From JAWKSY01 sp041402125 (GTDB lineage Bacteria > Planctomycetota > GCA-002687715 > DRQF01): a stretch of DNA of 64,000 nucleotides. Numbering within the stretch: the stretch's first letter is position 1; every line of letters begins with the position of its first letter. This document shows, in pieces, positions 17,175 to 26,200 of this stretch. The notes beneath the pieces are model-generated. The model saw only the letters and a program-made list of their open reading frames with translations. It was not told where the DNA came from and searched no databases. Both the position numbers and the translations under genes were made by a program. The stretch covers positions 1 through 64,000 of the forward strand of contig JAWKSY010000016.1 in assembly GCA_041402125.1 (NCBI GenBank), in the 5' to 3' direction.

Positions 17175-19220
17175 ATGGAGCGACGGATGGGGACGACGAC
17201 GGAGGCCGAGCGCGACGACGCTCCGCTCCGCTTCCAGACCGCGATGATCGAGCACATCCTCCGCGGCGGCCGCGGCGCGACCGTCCTCGAGGAGGTCTGC
17301 CAACGCGTCGAGGAGATCGTCCCGCACGCCATCGTCTCCATCATGATCCGCGACAAGTCTTCGGGAGCTCTCGAGGTGCTCGCCGGGCCGTCCCTGCCGG
17401 CGAAGGCCCGGGCGGATCTCTGCGGCCTCGTTCCCGGCGAGTTCGCGGGCTCCTGCGGAACGGCCGTCTACACCGGTCGGGCCGTCATCGTCGGCGACAC
17501 GCGGACCGATCCCCGCTGGGCGGGGCTCCAGGACTTCGCCAACGAGATCGGGATCCGGGCCTGCTGGTCGGTGCCCGTCGTGGTCAACGGCGACGAGATC
17601 CTCGGCACGGTCGCCATCTCGCGCCGCGAACCCGGATTGCCCGCGCCCGGATTCCGCGAGATCCTCGACGCGGCCGAACACGTCGTCGGCCTCGCCATCC
17701 TGCAGGAACGCGACGAACGGACGGGGCGCGAGCGGAGCCAGCTCCTCTCCGCCGTCGTCGAGGGCAGCGGCGACGCGATCTGCGCCCGGGATCTCGAGGG
17801 ACGCATCGTGTTCGCCAACGCCGCGGCGGGCGAGGAACTCGGCGTCCGGCCGGAGGACATGATCGGCCACGTCGTCGACGACTTCTTCCCGGTGGAGGCG
17901 GCCCGACGCTCCCGCGAGACCGACGGGATCGTGATCCGCGAGGGACGATCGCTGCTCACCACCTTCAGCGGTCGGGAGGTGCTCGGCGAGGACCGCACGA
18001 TCCAGGTCCGCAAGTCGCCTCGGTTCGATCACCGGGGGGACATCGTCGGCGTCATCTCGATCACGCGCGACCTCACCGAGAAGGTGCAGGCGGAGCGGGC
18101 GATGCAGCAGATGCAGAAGCTCGAGAGCATCGGCGTGCTCGCGAACGGGATCGCGCACGACTTCAACAACATCCTCGTCGGCATCCTCGGCAACGCCGAG
18201 TGGGCCCTGGGACAGCTTCCGGCCGAGGGACCGCTCCGGGAGTCCCTGCACGAGATCCACCAGGCGGCCCTGCGCGCGGCCGACCTGACGCGGCAGATCA
18301 TGGCCTACTCGGGGCGCGGCTCCGTCGCGCGGGAGTCCCTCGATCTGGCCGAGGTCGTTCGCGACGTGCTGAAGCTCGTGGGGTCCGCGATCTCGGTCCG
18401 CGCCCGCGTGCAGGTCGAGCCCGGGCGCGAACGTCCGACGGTATCCGCCGACGGCAACCAGATCCGCCAGGTCCTCATGAATCTCTTGATCAACGCCTCC
18501 GACGCCCTGGAGGGGCGGTCGGGGACCATCGACATCGGGATCGGCACGGTGACGGCCTCGCCGGAGCGGCCGATCCGCACCGTCGATGGTCGGCTTCCCG
18601 AGGGGAGCTACGTCGGCGTGGGCGTGCGGGATTCGGGCGTCGGGATGAGCGAGCAGACCGTCGCGAGGATCTTCGATCCCTTCTTCACCACGAAGCGCGA
18701 GGGGCGCGGCGTCGGCCTCGCCGCGGTCCTCGGGATCCTGAAGGCGCACGGGGGCGGCATCGCCGTCGATTCGATCGAGGGGCGGGGATCGGAGTTCCGG
18801 GTCTACCTCCCGGCCGAGCCCGAACGGGCGCCGGCGGGGCGCGCCGAGGCGCCCGTCATCCTCGTCGTCGACGACGAGGGCCTCGTCCGCAAGACGGCCC
18901 GACGCCTGCTCGAATCGGGCGGGCATCGCGTTCGCGCCGCGGCGGGCGCGGTCGAGGCGCGGAGCATCGTCCGCGAGTGGGGCGAGGAGATCGCCCTCGC
19001 CCTGATCGATCTCGACCTGGGCGACGGTTCCGGGCGCGAACTCGCGGCGGAGCTCGCCGCCTCCCGACCCGGCCTTCCCGTCGTGCTCACCACCGGGGGC
19101 TTCGACGAGGTCCCGAGTGACCGCGAGGGAAGCGCGCCGCCGCTCCTGCGCAAGCCCTACTCGAGCGAGCAGCTCCTCTCGCTCGTCCGGCGGCTGCTGA
19201 CGCCGGACGCGGGGCGCTGA
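17175..19220 (+). CDS. Hybrid sensor histidine kinase (GAF-PAS-HisKA-HATPase-REC)
   Basis: A 681-residue soluble kinase with no membrane segments. A GAF domain spans about residues 20-180, a PAS domain about 190-305 (ICARDLEGRIVFANAAAGEE), a HisKA domain with phospho-acceptor His328 in NGIAHDFNNIL, and a HATPase domain with N-box NLLINASDAL, G1 DSGVGM and GRGVGLAAVLG. A C-terminal receiver domain starts near 558 with VVDDE and has acceptor Asp612 in LALIDLDLGDGSG and Lys near 660. GAF and PAS suggest sensing of a cytosolic small molecule or redox state. No separate response regulator is adjacent, so output partners are elsewhere. ATG 17175 has GGGAGGA upstream. Confidence 0.9.
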   Translation: MERRMGTTTEAERDDAPLRFQTAMIEHILRGGRGATVLEEVCQRVEEIVPHAIVSIMIRDKSSGALEVLAGPSLPAKARADLCGLVPGEFAGSCGTAVYTGRAVIVGDTRTDPRWAGLQDFANEIGIRACWSVPVVVNGDEILGTVAISRREPGLPAPGFREILDAAEHVVGLAILQERDERTGRERSQLLSAVVEGSGDAICARDLEGRIVFANAAAGEELGVRPEDMIGHVVDDFFPVEAARRSRETDGIVIREGRSLLTTFSGREVLGEDRTIQVRKSPRFDHRGDIVGVISITRDLTEKVQAERAMQQMQKLESIGVLANGIAHDFNNILVGILGNAEWALGQLPAEGPLRESLHEIHQAALRAADLTRQIMAYSGRGSVARESLDLAEVVRDVLKLVGSAISVRARVQVEPGRERPTVSADGNQIRQVLMNLLINASDALEGRSGTIDIGIGTVTASPERPIRTVDGRLPEGSYVGVGVRDSGVGMSEQTVARIFDPFFTTKREGRGVGLAAVLGILKAHGGGIAVDSIEGRGSEFRVYLPAEPERAPAGRAEAPVILVVDDEGLVRKTARRLLESGGHRVRAAAGAVEARSIVREWGEEIALALIDLDLGDGSGRELAAELAASRPGLPVVLTTGGFDEVPSDREGSAPPLLRKPYSSEQLLSLVRRLLTPDAGR

Positions 19221-19230
19221 GGGGCGGCCC

Positions 19231-20358
19231 TCAGAGCGAGCTCCGGCCCTTGCCGATCCAGCCCTTGCGGCGGAAGTAGATGAGGAGGCTCCCCGCGATG
19301 CCCGCCATGATCATCAGCGCGAGCGGATATCCGTACCGGAAGCCGAGCTCGGGCATGTTGAAGGGCGAGTCCTGGTCGAAGTTCATCCCGTAGAGGCCGG
19401 CGACGAAGCTGAGCGGGATGAAGACGGCCGAGAAGATCGTCAGGACCTTCATCACCTCGTTCTGGCGGTGGCCCACGCTCGAGAGGTGGAGCTCCATGAG
19501 GCTCGACCCGAGGTCGCGCAGCGTCTCCGTCGAGTCCACCGCGAGGACGGCGTGGTCGTGGCAGTCCTCGAGGAAGGGGCGGATCCTCTTCCCGAGGAGA
19601 TCCGATTCGTCGCGGATGAGCGAGGACACGAGATCCCGTTGCGGCCAGGATGCGCGTCGCAATGCGATGACGTCGCGGCGGAGCTCGTAGATCCGGCCCA
19701 GCGTTCCCTCGCCCGCCTTCGTCATGATCTCGGCCTCGAGTGCCTCGAAGCGCTCGCCGATGGCCTCGAGCACCGGGAAGAAGCCGTCGATCAGCGTGTC
19801 CATGAGGGCGTAGGCGAGGTAGTCCGCCCGGCCCTCGCGGAGCCGCACGCGGCCGCGTCGGATGCGGTCGAGCACGCCGTCGAGGGAGTGGACCTCCTCC
19901 GGCTCGAAGGTGACGACGCGGGTCTTCGTCAGCCAGATGCTGAAGGTCTTCGTCGGGATGGGGTCGGGGTCCCCGGGCGTGCGGAGGACGACGAAGAGCG
20001 CGTCCGGAAAGCGCTCCACCTTCGGACGGTGCTGCCGGTTGAGAGCGTCCTCGATCGCGAGACCCGGGATCTCGAGCAGCGCCGAGAGCCGCTCCAGACG
20101 GTCGGCGCCGCGGCCGCCGACCACGCGCAGCCAGCGCACCGGTTGGTCGGCGCGGATCCCGGGAATCGCCTCGACGTCCTCGATGATCTCCTCGTGGAGG
20201 TCCTTCGGCCCGTAGGCGATCGACCGGAACTCGACCGGGGCGGCCTCCGGATGCTCGCGGATCGTCCCGGGCGAGGTGCCGACCTGGATCTGGCCGCCGA
20301 GCATCGCCGCGGTCCGCTTCTTCCTCGCCGTCGCCGCGTGCGGCTTGTTCTTCGCCAT
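19231..20358 (-). CDS. corA: CorA-family magnesium/divalent cation transporter
   Basis: A 375-residue inner-membrane channel. It has a large N-terminal cytoplasmic funnel (EIIEDVEAIPGI...), a long stalk helix near 190-290, and two C-terminal helices: the first ends in the signature YGMNF (GMN at 324-326), followed by the periplasmic loop MPELGFRYGYP and the second helix. The basic tail (YFRRKGWIGKGR) is typical. The first 40 residues are a Lys/Ala-rich extension not usual in the family. Convergent with the kinase gene, 10 bases between stops. Mg2+ is the default substrate; Co2+ or Ni2+ transport is possible. Confidence 0.92.
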   Translation of the reverse strand: MAKNKPHAATARKKRTAAMLGGQIQVGTSPGTIREHPEAAPVEFRSIAYGPKDLHEEIIEDVEAIPGIRADQPVRWLRVVGGRGADRLERLSALLEIPGLAIEDALNRQHRPKVERFPDALFVVLRTPGDPDPIPTKTFSIWLTKTRVVTFEPEEVHSLDGVLDRIRRGRVRLREGRADYLAYALMDTLIDGFFPVLEAIGERFEALEAEIMTKAGEGTLGRIYELRRDVIALRRASWPQRDLVSSLIRDESDLLGKRIRPFLEDCHDHAVLAVDSTETLRDLGSSLMELHLSSVGHRQNEVMKVLTIFSAVFIPLSFVAGLYGMNFDQDSPFNMPELGFRYGYPLALMIMAGIAGSLLIYFRRKGWIGKGRSSL

Positions 20359-20440
20359 GGCCGATCTCCCCCGGAATCAGGTCGCGTTCGTCGGGTCCGG
20401 CCGGTCGGCTGATCGCGTCCCGTCGCCCGTCACGGTCATA

Positions 20441-21981
20441 TCACCCCTCGGGCGTGACGGCGCGGCCGCCCTCCCGCTCGATCGAGAGCTGCGCGCCCGC
20501 GGTCCGCAGGGCATCGCGGAGCGCACCCTTCATCGAGTCCATCACCTCGACCTCGCGCCCGGCGAGATCGCGCGTCTCGCCCGGATCGTCCGTGATGCGG
20601 TAGAGCTCGTGGCGTCGGTCGGCGTGGAACCAGATGAGCTTCCAGGGGCCGCGGCGGACGGCCGAGAAGGGCTCGATCCCCGGTCCCTTCGCCCCCCACT
20701 GGTGCGGCTGGTGCCAGAGCAGGACGCGTCGGGAGAGGGCCTCCTCCCGCCGCGCGCGCTCCGCGGGGGCGATCCCCTCGTCGATGAGCGCCCGCAGATC
20801 GATGCCGTCGACGGCCTCCGCCGGCACGGCGACGCCCGCGCGGCCGAGGAGCGTGGGGAGGAGATCCATCGTGACGACCGGGGCCCCGCACCAGCCGTCG
20901 CGTCGGACTCCGGGCCCCGCGATCACGAGCGGCGTGCGGATCCCGCCCTCGTAGGCCGAGCCCTTGCCGCTCCGCAGGGGCGCGTTGTGGGTGTGCGGAG
21001 GGCCACCCCGGGCGTGCGCGGAGAGGCCGCCGTTGTCGGAGGCGAACACCACCAGCGTGCGCTCCGTCTGGCCCAGCGCCTCGATCTCGGCGAGGAGCCC
21101 TCCGAGCGCGGCATCCACCGTGGCGATCATCGTGGCGTAGGCCGCCTCGCGCGGATCGAGGCCCTCGTAGTCCGCGAGGTGTCGCGGGTTCGCCATGATG
21201 GGAGCGTGGACGCAGTAGGGCGCGAAGTGGAGGAAGAAGGGGCGGCCGGCGGCCACGGCGTCCCGGAGTTCCCGTCGGGCCTCGGCCTCCAGCGCCTCGG
21301 TGAGGTAGACGTCGCGTCCGTGCCAGGCCTCGAGGCCCGGCACGTCCCACACCGCGGGCGGCGTGCTCTCGAGATCCCGACCCTGGCGACCCGCCACGCG
21401 GAAGTGGTGGGTGCCCAGGAAACTCCCGGGTCCGCCCGCGGCGTGCCCGGCGACGTTGCGGTGGAAGCCCAGCGCGAGCGGATCCGCGGCGGCCGTGCCG
21501 ATCGCCCCGAAGTGCGCCTTCCCCACGTGGATGCACCGGTATCCGGCGGCGCCGAGCGCGCGGGGGAGCGTCGCGGCCTTCGCGTCGAGTCCCTCCTTGC
21601 GCCAGGCGGGCGGGCGCAGGGTGGGGTGCGCGGCCGAGGTGTCGCGGTCGGCGTGCAGCGTCCAGTAGGTGATGTGATTCCGGGCGGGGGAGCGACCGGT
21701 CATGAGGCTCGTGCGCGTCGGCGTGCAGACGGGCGCGGCGGCGTAGGCGTCGGTGAAACGCACGCCGCGCGCGGCGAGGGCCTCGAGGTTCGGGGTGCGG
21801 TAGCGCCGGTTGAAGGCCGTCGCTTCCGGCGTCAGGCGGAGCGAGGAGTCCTGCCAGCCCAGGTCGTCGACCATCACGACCAGGAGGTTGGGGCGGGCGG
21901 CCGGGTTCGACGGCGATTGCGCTCGACCGGCGGCGGTCGCGACGAGAACGACGAGGAGGAGTCGGAGGCGGCGGTTCGCAT
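20441..21981 (-). CDS. Exported type I sulfatase, N-terminus frameshifted
   Basis: A formylglycine-dependent sulfatase, probably acting on sulfated polysaccharides in the periplasm. MVDDLGWQDSS opens the metal site, VCTPTRTSLMTGR carries the Cys that would become formylglycine, and KAHFG, HAPIM and SDNGGLSAHARG supply other active-site residues. The open frame begins only at GTG 21877, inside the first beta strand (NLLVVMVDD). In that frame the upstream DNA reads RRLRLLLVVLVATAAGRAQ, a signal peptide with no start codon; the ATG at 21981 is one base out of frame. Adding one C in the ACC run near 21973 gives a normal MRTRRLRLLL start. The annotated span includes that repair. A maturing enzyme (FGE) is not in the window. 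Confidence 0.85.
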
Positions 21982-22090
21982 CGCCCGAGTTTCCGCTTCC
22001 GGGCCGCCCTGTCGAGTCGAACGGCCGGCGTCCCTCCCGAACGGAGGGACGCCGGCCATTCGCGCGCGAGGCCGGACTCGAAGGAGCGGA

Positions 22091-24313
22091 TCAGTGCCCG
22101 ATCGTGCACTCCAGGCCCGAGGTCAGGGCCCAGCCCCAGCCGTTGGGCGCGCCGGGGAAGATGGCCTGAACGCGGAACACGAGACCCTCGAGCCAGGCGA
22201 GGTCGGGGATGAAGGTCGAGGACGACCACTGGCCGAAGAGGCCGGTGTAGGGCGAGTCCGTCTGGAAGGCCGTGGCGGCGTCGATCCAGAGCATGCAGCC
22301 GTCGGGCAGGGGCGTCGGGGCGACGCTGCCGACGCTCGCCGCGACCAGGCCGAAGACGCCGGGAGGCGCGCCGACCCCCTGCACCGTGAAGGTCTCGCCC
22401 AGCACCGGTCCGGGGCCGAAGATGTTCGGGTACGGGATGAAGACGCCCCCGCAGCCCTGGCCGAGTTCGACCGCGCTCGCCTGGATCCAGTTCCCGCGGT
22501 AACCGCCGGAGAGGATCATCGAGAAGACCTGCGAGCCGTTGGTGAGGCTTCCCTTGTGGGTCACCTGGAGCGAGTAGGTCTCGCCGGCGCTCGGCGCGGT
22601 GATGAACACCTGCTCGACGTTGTCGACGACGTTGTCGCCCTTCGTGGCGTTCGCCGTCGGCGCGTTCGGGTCGAGGATCCAGGGCTCGAAGACCGCGCCG
22701 TCCGAGTCGCGCACGAGGCGGAGGTCGAGATCGTTCACCAGGTCGGGCTGAGGGTTGTCGACGCCCGACTTCGTCTGACCGGCCGGGTCCGTCCAGCAGA
22801 TCGTGACGACCAGCGGCGCGCCGCTGTCGGCGGTGATGGGGGCGCTCAACGAGGGTGAGCCGATCGAGAGCGTCTCCTCCGCGATCAGCTCCGCGATCGG
22901 GTTCGCGACGTGGGCCTCGATCTGATCCGCCGCGGCCTTGGCGTCGAGGTAGCCCCAGCCCCAGGAGTAGTCGGGTCCGGGATTGCCGAGATCGTGGGCC
23001 GTGTGGAGGAGCAGGCCCTTCAGCGTGCTCGCGCGGAAGGACGTGCCCGGCAGGCGCTTCTCCCAGAGATCGCGGATCAGCGCGGCGGAGCCGGCCGCGT
23101 TCGGCGAGCTCATGCTCGTGCCGCTGGAGTTGTAGTAGTTGGTGTCGCTCGAGGAACCCGTCGAGTAGAGGCTCACTCCGTTGGCGACGAGGTCCGGCTT
23201 GATGCGACCGTCGTCCATCGGGCCGCGGCCGCTGAAGCTCGCGAGGCTCGTCGAGCTCCAGCTCCGCACCCCGCCGCTCACGGCGTCGGTGGCCGCGCCG
23301 ACGGTGACGATGTTCTTCGCCGTCGCCGCCTGGCCGATGCAGTCCATCCCGGTGACGCCGGCCGCGTTGCCGTCCTCGAAGGGGTGGAGCGCCGGATCGT
23401 AGGTGAGGGCCTGCCAGCCGCCCGACGACTGGTACCAGGTCTCGCCGACGGAGGGCGGACCCTCGAGTCGATCGTTGCCGGCCGAGCGGAAGGCGAGGTA
23501 GTAGGGCGCGTTGTAGGAGACGATGTCCCAGGTGCGCGCGGTGCTGCCGTAGCCGCCGTAGCTCGAGTCCTCCTGAGCGCCCGCCGCGCCCCACCAGTGC
23601 CAGCCGGTCGTGCCGGACCAGCTTCCCCACTCCCATCCGCTCAGGATGCCGTAGCTGTGGTTGGAGATCGTCACCGTCGTCGTCTGCTGCGCGATCGTCG
23701 CCGCCGCGTTGGCGGCGGCCTCGGAGGTGTCGGATCCCCAGCCGAAGTTGCGGACGGTGACGGCGGGCGCCATGCCCTTCGCGCTCCCGTCGACGCCGGA
23801 CGCGGCGATCGTTCCGGTGACGTGGGTCGCGTGACTGGCGATGCCCGCGGTGTCGCTCGGGACCGCGCGACCGCCGAACTCCTGGTGGGTCTCTCTCGCG
23901 CGTCCGCCGTCCCAGACGCCGACGATCTGGCTGGCGCCGTCGGCGAAGGCGTAGGTCGCCTGCTGCCGCACGAGGTTGGCGCCGGTGCTGATCGCCGCGT
24001 TCGCGTTGTGGGTGACGAAGGCGATCGGACGTCCGTCGAGGACGTCGATGATCTCCCACTGCCGACCGTCCTCGGTGATCCCCGAGATCGGGCCGCCGAA
24101 GCGGGCGAACTCGTTCGCGACGCGGGCGCGGGACTCGGCCCACTCGCGGGCGAGCTCGTCCACGATCGCGCGGCGGCCGGCCGGGTCGGCGAGGGCGGGG
24201 CGGGCGTCCTGAGCGAGGAGCGGGGCGCCGAGCAGTCCCGCCGCCAGCACGGAGAGCGCGACCCGGGCCGGCCGGCGGAGGGGGGGGACGGGGCGGACGG
24301 AAAGACCGGGCAT
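22091..24313 (-). CDS. Secreted subtilisin-like (S8) serine protease
   Basis: A 740-residue exported protease. The signal peptide ends near LLGAPLLAQDA. The catalytic triad is visible: Asp in QIVGVWDGG, His in ASHATHVTGTIAASG, and Ser in SGTSMSSPNAAGSAAL, with the oxyanion Asn in RSAGND. A jelly-roll P-domain-like segment follows (VVTICWTDPAG...DLDLRLV). The C-terminal 140 residues form a separate beta domain seen at the end of many planctomycete secreted proteins. The first in-frame start is GTG at 24355, but ATG 24313 has GAGAGG 7 bases upstream and opens the signal peptide directly. The substrate is extracellular protein; no inhibitor gene is adjacent. Confidence 0.88.
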   Translation of the reverse strand: MPGLSVRPVPPLRRPARVALSVLAAGLLGAPLLAQDARPALADPAGRRAIVDELAREWAESRARVANEFARFGGPISGITEDGRQWEIIDVLDGRPIAFVTHNANAAISTGANLVRQQATYAFADGASQIVGVWDGGRARETHQEFGGRAVPSDTAGIASHATHVTGTIAASGVDGSAKGMAPAVTVRNFGWGSDTSEAAANAAATIAQQTTTVTISNHSYGILSGWEWGSWSGTTGWHWWGAAGAQEDSSYGGYGSTARTWDIVSYNAPYYLAFRSAGNDRLEGPPSVGETWYQSSGGWQALTYDPALHPFEDGNAAGVTGMDCIGQAATAKNIVTVGAATDAVSGGVRSWSSTSLASFSGRGPMDDGRIKPDLVANGVSLYSTGSSSDTNYYNSSGTSMSSPNAAGSAALIRDLWEKRLPGTSFRASTLKGLLLHTAHDLGNPGPDYSWGWGYLDAKAAADQIEAHVANPIAELIAEETLSIGSPSLSAPITADSGAPLVVTICWTDPAGQTKSGVDNPQPDLVNDLDLRLVRDSDGAVFEPWILDPNAPTANATKGDNVVDNVEQVFITAPSAGETYSLQVTHKGSLTNGSQVFSMILSGGYRGNWIQASAVELGQGCGGVFIPYPNIFGPGPVLGETFTVQGVGAPPGVFGLVAASVGSVAPTPLPDGCMLWIDAATAFQTDSPYTGLFGQWSSSTFIPDLAWLEGLVFRVQAIFPGAPNGWGWALTSGLECTIGH

Positions 24314-24499
24314 GCGCGGACCTCTCGTGATGACGCGTCGCGCCGGTCGCGGCACCCGGCGGGGGCCTCGCGGCGACGTGCGCTCGATTCGGATGTTCCG
24401 GAGACGCGCGGCCCGCGCCTCCCGGCTCGATGCAACGCCCCGAAGGTACTGTCCGGCGCGGTTCGGGGGCAGGAATTTCGAGGTCGCGGGGCCCCGACG

Positions 24500-24832
24500 T
24501 CAATTCCGGCGTCTTCGCCGTCGCCGGGCGGCCGCGAGGGCGGCGGGATCGAGGCCGATCTCGTCGGCGTCGAGGGCCTCGAGCTCCTCGAGGAGGATCT
24601 CGCGGTCGTAGTTCGCGCGTCCGGAGGCGAATCGCTCCTCCTGCACGCGGAGGAAGGCGTCGTCCTCGATCTCGTGGCGGGTGAGGAAGCGGCTCCCGCC
24701 GCCGCGTCGGTCCTCGTCGGCCCACTCGGCTTCGATCCCGCCGGCCCCGTCCACCAGGAGGTAGCCCCCGCCTTTCTCCTCCTCGAGCGCGACGAGGAAG
24801 ACGTCCTCGTCCCCGACCCGCCAGACCCGCAT
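24500..24832 (-). CDS. Small acidic hypothetical protein with Arg-rich tail
   Basis: A 110-residue soluble protein, not recognised. It starts MRVWRVGDEDVFLVALEEEKGGGYLLVDGAG by pieces consistent with short beta strands, continues with an acidic helix (LLEELEALDADEIGLDP), and ends in a run of eight Arg (ARRRRRRRN). The start at 24832 has GGGAGG 6 bases upstream; a longer frame to 25048 exists but has no such site. It is divergent from the Kef-type antiporter, 118 bases between starts, so a shared promoter region is likely. Confidence 0.55.
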   Translation of the reverse strand: MRVWRVGDEDVFLVALEEEKGGGYLLVDGAGGIEAEWADEDRRGGGSRFLTRHEIEDDAFLRVQEERFASGRANYDREILLEELEALDADEIGLDPAALAAARRRRRRRN

Positions 24833-24950
24833 CGCCTCGCCTCCCGTCCTCGCCGTCGCCGTGATCGACCATGATGGCTCCCGACGGCCCGCCGCCCGAG
24901 GGGAGAGGCGCGGATTCGCCGGGCCCGATCGCGCGTCACCCGAGAGAGCC

Positions 24951-26123
24951 ATGCACGTCGATCCGCTCCTGCCGGTCCTCGCCCTGGCCTGCCTCGCGGT
25001 CTTCGCCGCCGGCTTCCTCCTGCGCCGGCTCGGCCAGCCCTTCGTCATCGGCTACCTGCTCGGCGGCATCCTCCTGGGGCCGCGCGCCCTCGGGGTCATC
25101 GAGGACGGCGAGGTCGTCGGCCACGTCGGGGCGATCGGCGTGGTCTTCCTGCTCTTCTTCGTGGGGATGGAGGTCTCGCCCCGGCGGCTGCTCGCCGGCC
25201 TCGGGGTCTCCCTGGGCGGGACGCTCGTCCAGGTGCTCCTGAGCGTCGCCGCGGTCTGGTCCGTCGGACTGTGGTTCGACTGGCCGGTCGCGCGGATCGT
25301 CCTCCTCGGCTGCGTGATCAGCCTGAGCAGCACCGCGGTCGTGGTGAAGCTCCTCGAGGACGAGGGGCGGGGCGACTCGGCCCTGGGGGAGCGCGTCCTC
25401 GGGATCCTGCTCGTCCAGGACGTGGCGATCATCCCGATGCTCATCCTCATCGGCTTCCTCGGGGGCGAGGCGCCGACCGCCGCCGTCCTCGTCAAGCAGG
25501 CCCTCGGCACCGTGCTCGTGGTCGGCGTCATGAGCGTGCTCGCGCGTCGGGACGAGATCGACCTCGGCCTCAAGCGTCTCGTGGGTCGCGACGACGATCT
25601 CCAGGTCTTCGTCGGCCTCATCATCTGTCTCGGCTGCGCCTGGTTGACGGCGCTGCTCGATCTCTCCTCGGCGCTCGGGGCCTTCGTGGCCGGGATGATC
25701 GTCGCCTCCGCGCGCGAGACGCACTGGATCCACGAGGCGCTCGTTCCCTTCCGGGTCGTCCTCCTCGCCGCCTTCTTCGTCTCGGTCGGCCTGCTCGTGG
25801 ATCTCGACTTCGCCGCGCGGCACTGGCGCCTGATCCTCTCGATGACGGCTCTGGTCTTCGTCCTGAACACCCTGATCAACGGCGTGATCCTGCGGATGCT
25901 CGGCCTCGACCGGCGCGACGCCGCCCACGGGGCGGCGCTCCTGGCGCCCATCGGCGAGCTGAGCTTCGTCCTGGCCTCCGTCGGGGCGAGCGCCGGGATC
26001 ATCGGTGTCTTCGCCTACCAGGCCACGCTGGCCATGATCACGACGACGATGGTGCTCGGTCCCCTCTGGACGCTCGTCCTGACGCGCTTCGTGGGGCGAC
26101 CCGAGCCGGTGGTGAAACCGTGA
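24951..26123 (+). CDS. Kef/CPA2-type cation:proton antiporter membrane subunit
   Basis: A 390-residue inner-membrane protein with about 11-12 helices. CPA2 features are RRLGQPFVIGYLLGGILLGP near residue 25, SLSSTAVVVKLLEDEG near 125, and SALGAFVAGMIVA near 245 with the acid-containing core. It lacks the C-terminal TrkA-N nucleotide-binding domain of KefB/KefC, so it would not be gated by glutathione adducts in the E. coli way. ATG 24951 follows CGAGAGAGCC; an upstream in-frame start at 24861 only adds an unrelated Arg-rich stretch. Ion specificity (K+ or Na+) is not resolvable. Confidence 0.85.
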   Translation: MHVDPLLPVLALACLAVFAAGFLLRRLGQPFVIGYLLGGILLGPRALGVIEDGEVVGHVGAIGVVFLLFFVGMEVSPRRLLAGLGVSLGGTLVQVLLSVAAVWSVGLWFDWPVARIVLLGCVISLSSTAVVVKLLEDEGRGDSALGERVLGILLVQDVAIIPMLILIGFLGGEAPTAAVLVKQALGTVLVVGVMSVLARRDEIDLGLKRLVGRDDDLQVFVGLIICLGCAWLTALLDLSSALGAFVAGMIVASARETHWIHEALVPFRVVLLAAFFVSVGLLVDLDFAARHWRLILSMTALVFVLNTLINGVILRMLGLDRRDAAHGAALLAPIGELSFVLASVGASAGIIGVFAYQATLAMITTTMVLGPLWTLVLTRFVGRPEPVVKP

Positions 26124-26158
26124 GATCGGAGTGAAACGCCGTCAGGGGCCGCTCGGGT

Positions 26159-26164
26159 TATGAT
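26159..26164 (+). promoter_or_regulatory. Candidate -10 element (TATGAT)
   Basis: GGTTATGATG lies 36 bases before the ATG of the AlkD-like gene; an identical TATGAT sits 39 bases before the gene at 59584. No convincing -35 box at 16-18 bases. Confidence 0.25.
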
Positions 26165-26200
26165 GTGCGCGCCCGGGGATCGGGCTCCGAGGAGGACGCG

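Noticed and set aside
22091..24313. Possible secretion-system or toxin role for the protease
   Set aside because: Only a signal peptide, subtilisin triad and a C-terminal beta domain are visible, with no partner genes.
20436..24872. Very long open frame of 1478 codons on the minus strand
   Set aside because: It is an Arg/Pro/Gly-rich shadow crossing the sulfatase and protease genes in another frame; the GC-rich code leaves few stops.
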